Below the pieces are notes generated by a model that saw only the letters and a list, made by a program, of their open reading frames with translations, did not search any database and was not told where the DNA came from. Made by a program: the position numbers and the translations under genes. Below are positions 1 to 5,301 of a stretch of 6,323 bases of DNA, in pieces. Each line of letters begins with the position of its first letter. Positions within the stretch are counted from its first letter, which is position 1. The DNA lies in NCBI GenBank assembly GCA_964626885.1, contig CAZVJA010000269.1, positions 1 through 6,323 on the forward strand. The letters are read 5' to 3'. The stretch is from CAZVJA01 sp964626885 (GTDB lineage Bacteria; Planctomycetota; Planctomycetia; Planctomycetales; Planctomycetaceae).

Positions 1-1
1 A

Positions 2-169
2 TTCCTGCTTGTCTCCCCTCCCGATCGTCCAGGGGATCATTTGCGCGGCCTGGAAAACATTTCCCGTCAGTTGCGCAACCAGAACTTCTGTAACTTCCTG
101 AAGCAGTCGACGACCAAGGATGCAGTCATGGAACTGCTGCGGGAAGCTGACGATAACCAATTGGATTAG
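2..169 (+). CDS. PTS EIIA domain protein, fructose/PtsN type (C-terminal fragment)
   Basis: This is the last 55 codons of a gene that starts before the window; it ends at TAG 167-169. The visible protein begins FLLVSPPD and continues with HLRGLENISRQLR and a final helix ending LLREADDNQLD. This matches the C-terminal end of PTS EIIA type-2 domains (PtsN/FruA-IIA/MtlA-IIA), which close with an 'F-L-hydrophobic-V-P', 'HL..L..isr.LR', 'LL' pattern. The phosphorylated histidine lies upstream and is not visible. By family, EIIA accepts phosphate from HPr; the ptsH and ptsI genes directly downstream fit that. The protein stops right after the domain, so no EIIB or EIIC is fused at its C-terminus, which favours a free-standing PtsN-like regulatory EIIA, but an N-terminal fusion cannot be excluded. 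The family call is fairly safe; the choice of ptsN over another EIIA is inference. Confidence 0.75.
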   Translation, partial: FLLVSPPDRPGDHLRGLENISRQLRNQNFCNFLKQSTTKDAVMELLREADDNQLD

Positions 170-374
170 CGGAGCATTCCTCGCGGAGAATTCCGGGACA
201 CCGGCTTTTCACGCGGGGAACTTCGCGAATGTTCGCAGCATACCGCAGACCAAAGTCCGCCGTCGGGTTATTTGTTTCATTTACGGACGTTCCCCAGCAG
301 CCATTGATGGCTTCCATTTCGTTGGATGTCCACTCACCGGTATCCGCTCTCGGACGCAAACCATCGAGATCATG

Positions 375-380
375 AGAAGG
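375..380 (+). promoter_or_regulatory. Ribosome binding site deciding the ptsH start
   Basis: AGAAGG lies 9 bases before ATG 390. Of the three in-frame ATGs (372, 390, 408), only 390 has a purine-rich site at normal distance: 372 has only a weak GAG close to it, and 408 has AGGAG (385-389) 18 bases away, which is too far. Confidence 0.5.
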
Positions 381-389
381 GCAGAGGAG

Positions 390-698
390 ATGCCCGCCGC
401 AGGCGCCATGAATCAGGAAGCTGTTTGCCGCCAAACCGTCGTTGTGCAGGCCCCGTCGGGTCTGCATCTTCGACCTATCTCGCAAATCGTCGAGGTGGTT
501 CGACGAGGGGGCTGTCGCGTCACGATCAAGAATGGAGACCGCTCCGTCTCCGCCGATAATGTGCTCGACCTTATGACTCTGAACGCAGTCCACGGAACCA
601 GCCTGGAACTGGAAGCCAGCGGTGAGGGAGCAGCGAAGATCCTCGAGGAGATCGTCCGTTTGTTCGAGAACGATTTCCCGGAAGCTGAGGCCCCCTGA
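390..698 (+). CDS. ptsH: Phosphocarrier protein HPr
   Basis: HPr carries phosphate from Enzyme I to EIIA in the cytoplasm. The 102-residue product has the active-site motif GLHLRP at 24-29, with His26 as the phosphorylated histidine and Arg28 conserved. The rest follows the HPr fold: a first helix after the motif, NG at 48-49, a second helix VLDLMTL at 58-64, then HG and ASGEGA (E. coli: 'GTVVTISAEGED'), ending in a helix with LFENDF. The residue aligned with regulatory Ser46 is Asn57 (ADNVLDLMTL against AKSLFKLQTL), so regulation by HPr kinase at this position looks impossible. The start at 390 is chosen by the AGAAGG site; starts at 372 (108 aa) or 408 (96 aa) remain possible. It lies 220 bases after the EIIA gene, a gap with no convincing promoter, and 21 bases before ptsI, so ptsH and ptsI are probably co-transcribed. 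The N-terminal tail is about ten residues longer than in E. coli HPr. Confidence 0.92.
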   Translation: MPAAGAMNQEAVCRQTVVVQAPSGLHLRPISQIVEVVRRGGCRVTIKNGDRSVSADNVLDLMTLNAVHGTSLELEASGEGAAKILEEIVRLFENDFPEAEAP

Positions 699-719
699 GA
701 ATGGATAAGATTGCCTCTG

Positions 720-2468
720 ATGCTCGTTAAGCGTGGAATCCCCGTTTCGCCCGGAGTCGCCATCGGCCCGGCCCTGATTCTAGGGTCGGAGAACTTTCGC
801 ATTCCCCAACGGTTTGTCAGCGTCGATGCCGTCGATACCGAGCTTGCGCGGTTCCATGCCGCCCTCGAGGGGGTCTGCCAGGAACTCACCGAGAACGAAC
901 ATCTCGCCGCGAGCAAACTGGGAAAACAATATGGCGCGATCTTCGCTGCACATTTGCAGATGATCCGCGACCCGAAGCTGATTCAAGAAATCGACACTCT
1001 CATTCGGCAGAAGTGCTGCTCGCCGGAATTCGCCTCCAGCCGCGTGCTCAGGCAATATGCGAAGCGATTCCAAAACCTGGGGAGCGAGTATCTCGCGGAG
1101 CGGGCAGACGACCTGTATGACCTGGAAAAACGACTGCTCCGCCGGCTGCTCGGGGAACGGCGCGAGGAGCTCGCGCATCTGACGGAACCGGTCGTCGTAC
1201 TCGCCCACAACCTTACACCCAGCGAAACTTCCCGGCTTGATCGGAAGTTTGTGCTCGGCTTCGCCACCGAAGCCGGGGGCCACACCAGTCACACCGCCAT
1301 TCTTGCCGGTGCGCTCGAAATTCCGGCCGCGGTCGGAATCGGGAGCTTTCTCTCGGATGTCGCCGGAGGCACAACGGTCATCATCGATGGGACGCACGGC
1401 GAAGTCATCATCGACCCCGACCAGGAGACTCAGTCCAAGTATCTGGATTCGAAAGAGAAGATCCGCGGCGTGGCGCAGCGGCTGGAATCGCTGAAGAAAG
1501 TACGCAGCGAAACCCAGGACAAGGTCCGCATCCACCTGATGGGGAACATCGAGTTTCCCGAGGAAGCCGAGCAGTGCACGAAACGGGGCGCCGACGGAAT
1601 CGGCCTGTACCGCACGGAGTTTCTGTATCTGAACCATGATCAGGAACCGAGCGAGGAAATCCACTTCGACGCCTACAGCCGCGTCGCCACCACCCTGAAT
1701 GGACACGAAGTGGTTATTCGTACACTGGACCTGGGGGCCGACAAGATTCCCGGCCCCTACTCGCACCTGGCAACCGAGACACAAAACCCCGTGCTGGGGC
1801 TGCGGAGTATTCGGTTGAGCCTGCAGAATCTGCCATTGTTCAAAACCCAGTTGCGCGCTATTCTGCGCGCGGCGACGCATGGGGACGTGCGGATCATGTT
1901 TCCGCTGGTCTCGACCCTGCTGGAACTTCGCCAGGCAAAAATGATCCTCCAGGATGTGATGGAAGATCTGGAGGAGGAAGGGGTACCGTTCAAACGGGAC
2001 GTCCCCCTCGGTATGATGGTCGAGGTTCCGGCGGCGGCCCTGATGGCCGAGGAATTCGCCCGCGAGGTCGATTTCTTCTCGATCGGGACCAACGACTTGA
2101 TTCAATACACGTTGGCGGTCGATCGCTCGAACCCCGGCGTGGCAAACCTGTACAGTTCCGGCGATCCATCCATCCTACGTCTGATTCGTCGGGTGATTAC
2201 GGCGGGAAAGAAGCACAACATCCCGGTCACGATTTGCGGCCAGATGAGTTCCGATCCGAAATACATCCCCTTGCTGATCGGCATGGGGCTGCGACGGTTG
2301 AGCGTGACACCCCACGCGATACCGGAGTTGAAAGAGGTGATCCGCAGTATCAATGTTCCGCAAGCGGAAGAAATTGCGGCTCATGTGGAAACGCTCGATG
2401 TCTCGCGCGATGTCGAAAACTACCTGCGGGGAGAACTGAAAAAAATTTGTCCTGATCTGGTCTCTTGA
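720..2468 (+). CDS. ptsI: PTS Enzyme I (phosphoenolpyruvate-protein phosphotransferase)
   Basis: Enzyme I takes phosphate from phosphoenolpyruvate onto a histidine and passes it to HPr, in the cytoplasm. The 582-residue length is normal (E. coli 575). Domains in order: N-terminal HPr-binding domain from GIPVSPGVAIGP (about 6-140); swivelling phosphohistidine domain with GGHTSHTAIL, where His191 corresponds to E. coli His189; C-terminal PEP-binding TIM barrel (about 250-545). In the barrel, GLYRTEF (Arg298), VVIRTLDLGADK (Arg334), VEVPAAA (Glu435), FFSIGTNDLIQYTLAVDR (Asn458, Asp459) and TICGQM (Cys506, the catalytic acid) are all present, so the enzyme should be active. ATG 720 gives an N-terminus like that of other Enzymes I; an in-frame TTG at 711, three codons upstream, has GGA 5 bases before it and is an alternative start. 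Expressed with ptsH, 21 bases upstream. Two hairpins follow the stop closely. Confidence 0.97.
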   Translation: MLVKRGIPVSPGVAIGPALILGSENFRIPQRFVSVDAVDTELARFHAALEGVCQELTENEHLAASKLGKQYGAIFAAHLQMIRDPKLIQEIDTLIRQKCCSPEFASSRVLRQYAKRFQNLGSEYLAERADDLYDLEKRLLRRLLGERREELAHLTEPVVVLAHNLTPSETSRLDRKFVLGFATEAGGHTSHTAILAGALEIPAAVGIGSFLSDVAGGTTVIIDGTHGEVIIDPDQETQSKYLDSKEKIRGVAQRLESLKKVRSETQDKVRIHLMGNIEFPEEAEQCTKRGADGIGLYRTEFLYLNHDQEPSEEIHFDAYSRVATTLNGHEVVIRTLDLGADKIPGPYSHLATETQNPVLGLRSIRLSLQNLPLFKTQLRAILRAATHGDVRIMFPLVSTLLELRQAKMILQDVMEDLEEEGVPFKRDVPLGMMVEVPAAALMAEEFAREVDFFSIGTNDLIQYTLAVDRSNPGVANLYSSGDPSILRLIRRVITAGKKHNIPVTICGQMSSDPKYIPLLIGMGLRRLSVTPHAIPELKEVIRSINVPQAEEIAAHVETLDVSRDVENYLRGELKKICPDLVS

Positions 2469-2483
2469 CCAGTCTGCGAATTG

Positions 2484-2520
2484 GGCGGCTGAAGTTTCCA
2501 TGATCGAAACTCCTTCCGCC
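2484..2520 (+). terminator. Hairpin 15 bases after the ptsI stop
   Basis: GGCGG (2484-2488) pairs with CCGCC (2516-2520) and AGTTTC (2493-2498) with GAAACT (2506-2511), with internal unpaired bases and a 7-base loop (CATGATC). There is no T-run after it. It may stabilise the ptsI mRNA end or help termination together with the next hairpin. Confidence 0.4.
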
Positions 2521-2528
2521 AAAGCCGC

Positions 2529-2568
2529 GAACATGGCGGCCGTTTGATTGCACGGCCGCCGCATGTTC
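2529..2568 (+). terminator. Strong GC-rich hairpin, probable end of the pts transcript
   Basis: GAACATG (2529-2535) and GCGGCCGT (2536-2543) pair with ACGGCCGC (2552-2559) and CATGTTC (2562-2568): 15 base pairs broken only by a two-base bulge (2560-2561), around an 8-base loop. It starts 60 bases after the ptsI stop. A T-run is absent, so it is not a textbook intrinsic terminator; it could terminate less efficiently, act as an RNA 3'-end stabiliser, or be part of another element. Confidence 0.5.
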
Positions 2569-2641
2569 ACGGAATGCCTGGGAGGTGATCGCGAATCGCC
2601 CCTTGGTAACGGTTGATACAACGTTCGGAATACAGAGATTG

Positions 2642-2656
2642 GTGAACATCGTTCAC
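2642..2656. repeat. Inverted repeat GTGAAC-ATC-GTTCAC
   Basis: A perfect 6-3-6 dyad (2642-2647 and 2651-2656). The form suits a binding site for a dimeric regulator as well as a small RNA hairpin. Its position, 13 bases from another palindrome in the region upstream of rng, makes an operator conceivable, but nothing identifies a regulator. Confidence 0.3.
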
Positions 2657-2668
2657 AACACGGGGGAA

Positions 2669-2680
2669 CCGCACGTGCGG
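2669..2680. repeat. 12-base perfect palindrome CCGCACGTGCGG
   Basis: Fully self-complementary, in the gene-free region upstream of rng. It is a candidate protein-binding site; a palindrome of this length can also arise by chance in GC-rich DNA. Confidence 0.25.
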
Positions 2681-2875
2681 GCACCTCGCCACAAATCAAG
2701 TTCGGGTTCAACTAGAGTGCGTATTCGTTTTTCTTCATCCACCGGCGAATTTCCGGGCGGCCGCGTCACATTGAACGACGCGGACTCGTTCGTTGACATC
2801 GAATTCCCCTGCGCCGTTGCTCAAGGGCCACGCTTCGATTTCATCCCGGAACCGTTGGAGACATCCCCCGGAACC

Positions 2876-2916
2876 TTCAGCCGGGCGGGCTCGCAGCAGA
2901 GTCCGCCCCCGCTGAA
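2876..2916 (+). promoter_or_regulatory. Long hairpin in the presumed rng leader
   Basis: TTCAGC (2876-2881) pairs with GCTGAA (2911-2916); after a small internal loop GGGCGG (2883-2888) pairs with CCGCCC (2903-2908), then one G-U pair and CTC (2890-2892) with GAG (2899-2901), leaving a six-base loop GCAGCA. That makes 16 pairs, too ordered to expect by chance at one site. It has no T-run on either strand, so it is more likely a structural element of an RNA leader than an intrinsic terminator. Confidence 0.45.
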
Positions 2917-2921
2917 CAAAC

Positions 2922-2939
2922 CGGCCAAACACCCGGCCG
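2922..2939 (+). promoter_or_regulatory. Small GC hairpin in the presumed rng leader
   Basis: CGGCC (2922-2926) pairs with GGCCG (2935-2939) around an 8-base loop, only five bases after the long hairpin. Confidence 0.25.
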
Positions 2940-2968
2940 TTCCCGAAGGATGCCCCCTTCACGACGCC

Positions 2969-2983
2969 GCCTGCACGGCAGGC
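2969..2983 (+). promoter_or_regulatory. Small tight hairpin in the presumed rng leader
   Basis: GCCTGC (2969-2974) pairs perfectly with GCAGGC (2978-2983) around the three-base loop ACG. Confidence 0.3.
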
Positions 2984-3066
2984 CCGAAAGCAAGCGGGTC
3001 GCCATTCCGTGCAGGTAGGAAGCCGGCTGAAGATTCCCCCGGGGAAGTCGCGCGGACAAAGACGAA

Positions 3067-3103
3067 GCGCCTCGCATGCCGCCATGTTGCGGCGAGGGTG
3101 CGC
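3067..3103 (+). promoter_or_regulatory. Hairpin covering the rng ribosome binding site
   Basis: The site GAGGG (3094-3098) sits 6 bases before ATG 3105. CCTCGC (3070-3075) can pair with GCGAGG (3092-3097), and GCG (3067-3069) with CGC (3101-3103). An alternative fold pairs GCCGC (3078-3082) with GCGGC (3089-3093) and CTC (3071-3073) with GAG (3094-3096). Both folds hide the ribosome binding site, so translation of the RNase could depend on opening this structure. Folding is by eye only. Confidence 0.4.
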
Positions 3104-3104
3104 A

Positions 3105-4724
3105 ATGAAAAAAGAAATGCTGATCAACGTGCTCCAGTCGGAGGAAAGCCGGATTGCCATCATCGAGGATGGCATACTGGAAGAACTCTACGTCGAGCGC
3201 AACAGCCTGGAGAACTACGTCGGCAACATCTACAAGGGGCGCGTGGTCAACATCGAGCCGTCCATTCAGGCGGTCTTTGTTGATTTCGGAGTCGGCCGCA
3301 ACGGGTTTCTGCACGTCAGCGACGTCGAGTACCAGTACTACAAGCACCTCGTCCCCAATGGACGCGAGCGGGAGGAAGACGACGAGGAAGACGAGGAAGA
3401 CCCGCGCCGCGGCCGCGGACCGCGCGATCGCAATCGCCGTCGCAACGAGCGCAGCGTCCGCAATAAGCCCCCCATCCAGGAAATCTTCAAACGCGGCAGC
3501 GAAGTGCTGGTGCAGGTTATCAAGGAAGGAATCGGCACCAAGGGGCCGACACTCTCAACCTACATCAGCATTCCCGGCCGGTATCTCGTCCTCATGCCGG
3601 GTTTGCAGCGGGTCGGCGTGAGCCGCAAGATCGCCGATGACGACACGCGCCGCAAGCTGCGATCCGCACTCAATGAACTGAGTCCGCCGCAGGGGCTGGG
3701 ATTCATTATTCGCACCGCCGGCATCGACCGCTCTAAGGCCGATCTACAGCGCGACCTCAACTACCTGCTCCGGCTCTGGCGAACGATCGTCCGCCGCATT
3801 CGGAAAGCTTCGGGGCCGGTCGGCATCTACGAAGAAAGCGACATGATCACCCGCACGATCCGGGACATCTACAACAGCGAGATCGACACTGTCCTGATCG
3901 ACGAGCAGGAATCGTTCGAGCGCGCCCGGGAATTCATGAAGATCGTGATGCCCCGCAACGTGAACCGCGTGAAGTACTACGACGGCAAGGAAGCGTTATT
4001 CCACAAATACAACATCGAGGATGAAATCGCCCGAATTCAAACTCGCCACGTGCCGCTCAAAGGAGGGGGCTCGATCGTGATTGACCAGACAGAGGCCCTG
4101 GTCGCCATCGACGTCAACAGCGGCAACTTCCGCGCCGACGACAACGCCGAGGAAACCGCCTTCCAGGTCAATCTGCGGGCCGCCGAGGAAATCAGCCGTC
4201 AGATTCGCTTGCGCGATCTGGGGGGGGTCATTGTCAACGATTTCATCGATATGCGGGAAGAGCGTCATCGCCGTGCCGTCGAGCGGGCCGTCCGCGAAGC
4301 AGTCCGCCGCGACCGGGCCCGCACCAAGGTGCTGCGGATCAGCCCCTTCGGGCTGATCGAAATGACCCGGCAGCGAATCCGCCCCTCGCTCCGCCGGAGC
4401 ATCTACGAGGATTGCCCCTGCTGTAACAGTACCGGGCAGGTCAAAACCGCCGAAAGCATGGCCATCGAGGTCATGCGGCTGCTGATGACCTACGCCCACC
4501 GGGCCGAAGTCCGACGGGTGAACATCGAAATTCACGAGCGGGTCGCCAATTACCTCAACAACCGCAAGCGGAAAGAGATTATCGGCATTGAAGACAGCAG
4601 CAATGTGACCGTGAATATTCAAGCCCGGACCGACGTCGGCCCGGAACACCTGGTCTGGCGGTGTACCGACGAGATCGGTACGGAGATCAAAATTCCGGCG
4701 GCTCCAGGCTCGAAATCCCGCTGA
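3105..4724 (+). CDS. rng: Ribonuclease E/G family endoribonuclease
   Basis: Cuts single-stranded RNA in mRNA decay and rRNA/tRNA maturation. The 539-residue protein starts MKKEMLINVLQSEESRIAII, a typical family N-terminus. An S1 RNA-binding domain (about 37-145) contains an unusual charged insertion (about 87-120: acidic run, then Arg-rich run). The 5'-phosphate sensor motif IIRTAG gives Arg203 and Thr204 (E. coli RNase E Arg169, Thr170). The Mg-binding catalytic aspartates are Asp336 (AIDVNSG) and Asp379 (VNDFIDM), matching Asp303 and Asp346. The zinc link is CPCC (Cys437, Cys440). About 100 residues follow, ending at the small domain; there is no long disordered degradosome scaffold, so it is RNase G-like in size, although the N-terminus shares features with both RNase E and G; rne would be an equally fair symbol. 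Start chosen by GAGGG (3094-3098). rplU follows after 133 bases. The long structured leader suggests post-transcriptional control. Confidence 0.95.
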   Translation: MKKEMLINVLQSEESRIAIIEDGILEELYVERNSLENYVGNIYKGRVVNIEPSIQAVFVDFGVGRNGFLHVSDVEYQYYKHLVPNGREREEDDEEDEEDPRRGRGPRDRNRRRNERSVRNKPPIQEIFKRGSEVLVQVIKEGIGTKGPTLSTYISIPGRYLVLMPGLQRVGVSRKIADDDTRRKLRSALNELSPPQGLGFIIRTAGIDRSKADLQRDLNYLLRLWRTIVRRIRKASGPVGIYEESDMITRTIRDIYNSEIDTVLIDEQESFERAREFMKIVMPRNVNRVKYYDGKEALFHKYNIEDEIARIQTRHVPLKGGGSIVIDQTEALVAIDVNSGNFRADDNAEETAFQVNLRAAEEISRQIRLRDLGGVIVNDFIDMREERHRRAVERAVREAVRRDRARTKVLRISPFGLIEMTRQRIRPSLRRSIYEDCPCCNSTGQVKTAESMAIEVMRLLMTYAHRAEVRRVNIEIHERVANYLNNRKRKEIIGIEDSSNVTVNIQARTDVGPEHLVWRCTDEIGTEIKIPAAPGSKSR

Positions 4725-4753
4725 GCCGGGGCTAAAATCGGTGACTTCCCCCC

Positions 4754-4770
4754 GCCCATGCCTAATGGGC
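4754..4770 (+). promoter_or_regulatory. Hairpin in the rng-rplU gap
   Basis: GCCCAT (4754-4759) pairs with ATGGGC (4765-4770) around a five-base loop. CCCGC (4751-4755) could instead pair with GCGGG (4776-4780), so two exclusive folds exist. There is no T-run. It lies 30 bases after the rng stop and about 88 bases before rplU; it could be a weak terminator, or part of an rplU leader like those by which ribosomal protein genes are often autoregulated. No known leader family is recognised. Confidence 0.3.
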
Positions 4771-4857
4771 TCATAGCGGGTCATTAGAGTACCGCCGCCC
4801 GAAAGAGCCGGCAGTGCTAGAGCATAACTGATTGAGGATTTGGGAGAGAACGTAGCC

Positions 4858-5196
4858 ATGTTTGCCGTCATTTCGGATGGAAATCGCCAGTACCGCGTGC
4901 AAGAAGGGGATACCCTCTCGGTCGACTATCGGGACGACCTGAAAAAAGGGGACGCGATCGTTTTTGACCAGGTGCTCCTGGCCAACGGCGGCGGCGAAAG
5001 TGCGATCGGCAAGCCGACCCTCAAAGGGGCTTCCGTCAAGGGGGAAGTTGTCGATCCGGAATTGAAGGGGCCGAAGCTCGAAATCGGCAAGCTTCGCCGC
5101 CGGAAGAACTTCCGCCGCCACACCGGACACCGGCAGCGTTACACGTCGGTCAAAATCACCGGCATCTCGGTACCGGGCCTCAAAGCCGCGAAGTAA
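4858..5196 (+). CDS. rplU: 50S ribosomal protein L21
   Basis: A structural protein of the large ribosomal subunit that binds 23S rRNA. The 112-residue product is slightly longer than E. coli L21 (103). It starts MFAVISDGNRQYRVQEGDTL, the family's usual beta-strand opening, and has the L21 signature near the end: KLRRRKNFRRHTGHRQ, then YTSVKITGI, with many basic residues for rRNA contact. A short tail (SVPGLKAAK) follows. ATG 4858 is chosen because it gives the family N-terminus and has GGGAGAG (4842-4848) upstream; a TTG at 4840 would add six residues unlike L21. It lies 133 bases after rng and may be read from that promoter or from its own. A strong terminator follows within 30 bases and the next gene converges, so rpmA (L27), normally directly downstream of rplU, is absent here. 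Confidence 0.97.
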   Translation: MFAVISDGNRQYRVQEGDTLSVDYRDDLKKGDAIVFDQVLLANGGGESAIGKPTLKGASVKGEVVDPELKGPKLEIGKLRRRKNFRRHTGHRQRYTSVKITGISVPGLKAAK

Positions 5197-5225
5197 TTCG
5201 CGAGCTGGCGCCGACGAAAATCAGC

Positions 5226-5265
5226 AAGCCTCGGGTTCTCGACGAGACCCCGAGGCTTCCGTTTT
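5226..5265 (+). terminator. Intrinsic terminator after rplU
   Basis: AAGCCTCGGG (5226-5235) pairs with CCCGAGGCTT (5249-5258), ten perfect pairs, and after one mismatch TCT (5237-5239) pairs with AGA (5245-5247), closing a five-base loop. A short T-run (5262-5265) follows. It begins 30 bases after the rplU stop. The PilZ gene converges on it from the other side (stop at 5302), so the stem may end transcripts from both directions, although the minus-strand T-run is poor. Confidence 0.85.
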
Positions 5266-5301
5266 GAATGGTGCCAATTGAACCGCGGTGTAGCCAGTTG
5301 A

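Larger units (their letters stand above)
2469..3104 (+). other. 636-base gene-free region, hairpin-rich, upstream of the RNase gene
   Basis: No convincing coding region is present on either strand: open frames that cross it resemble no family I know, and the longest ones run into rng in a wrong frame or antisense to it. What it holds is secondary structure: two hairpins after ptsI (2484-2520, 2529-2568), two short dyads (2642-2656, 2669-2680), a long hairpin (2876-2916), two smaller ones (2922-2939, 2969-2983) and a structure over the rng ribosome binding site (3067-3103). The left part probably ends the pts transcript. The right part probably contains the promoter and a long 5' leader of rng. 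I could not place a promoter: no good -35/-10 pair was found. Confidence 0.6.

Noticed and set aside
225..236. Palindrome GCGAA-TG-TTCGC between the EIIA gene and ptsH
   Set aside because: Short and with competing self-complementary overlap (TTCGCGAA at 222-229); no promoter nearby makes an operator credible.
120..389. Open-frame extension upstream of ptsH
   Set aside because: The frame is open from 120, but those residues overlap the end of the EIIA gene and are unlike HPr; the true start is near 390.
780..2105. A 441-codon open frame on the minus strand, antisense to ptsI
   Set aside because: It is a shadow of the GC-rich codon use of ptsI: its product resembles no family I know, while the plus-strand frame carries every Enzyme I motif.
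2601..2640. Possible sigma70-type promoter around TTGATA and AATACA
   Set aside because: The spacing is 10 bases, far from the 16-18 needed, and no other -10 element fits at the right distance.
2735..3175. A 146-codon minus-strand frame in the same gap
   Set aside because: It begins inside the start of rng on the opposite strand and has no family resemblance or good ribosome binding site that I can see.
2585..3283. A 232-codon plus-strand frame through the rng leader and into rng
   Set aside because: Its last 60 codons overlap the RNase coding sequence in another frame, the product is low in recognisable structure and rich in Pro, Arg and Ala, and the region is better explained as non-coding with hairpins.
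3996..4871. A 291-codon open frame on the minus strand across the end of rng and the start of rplU
   Set aside because: It lies antisense to two well-supported genes and covers the rplU start; the product has no recognisable motif.
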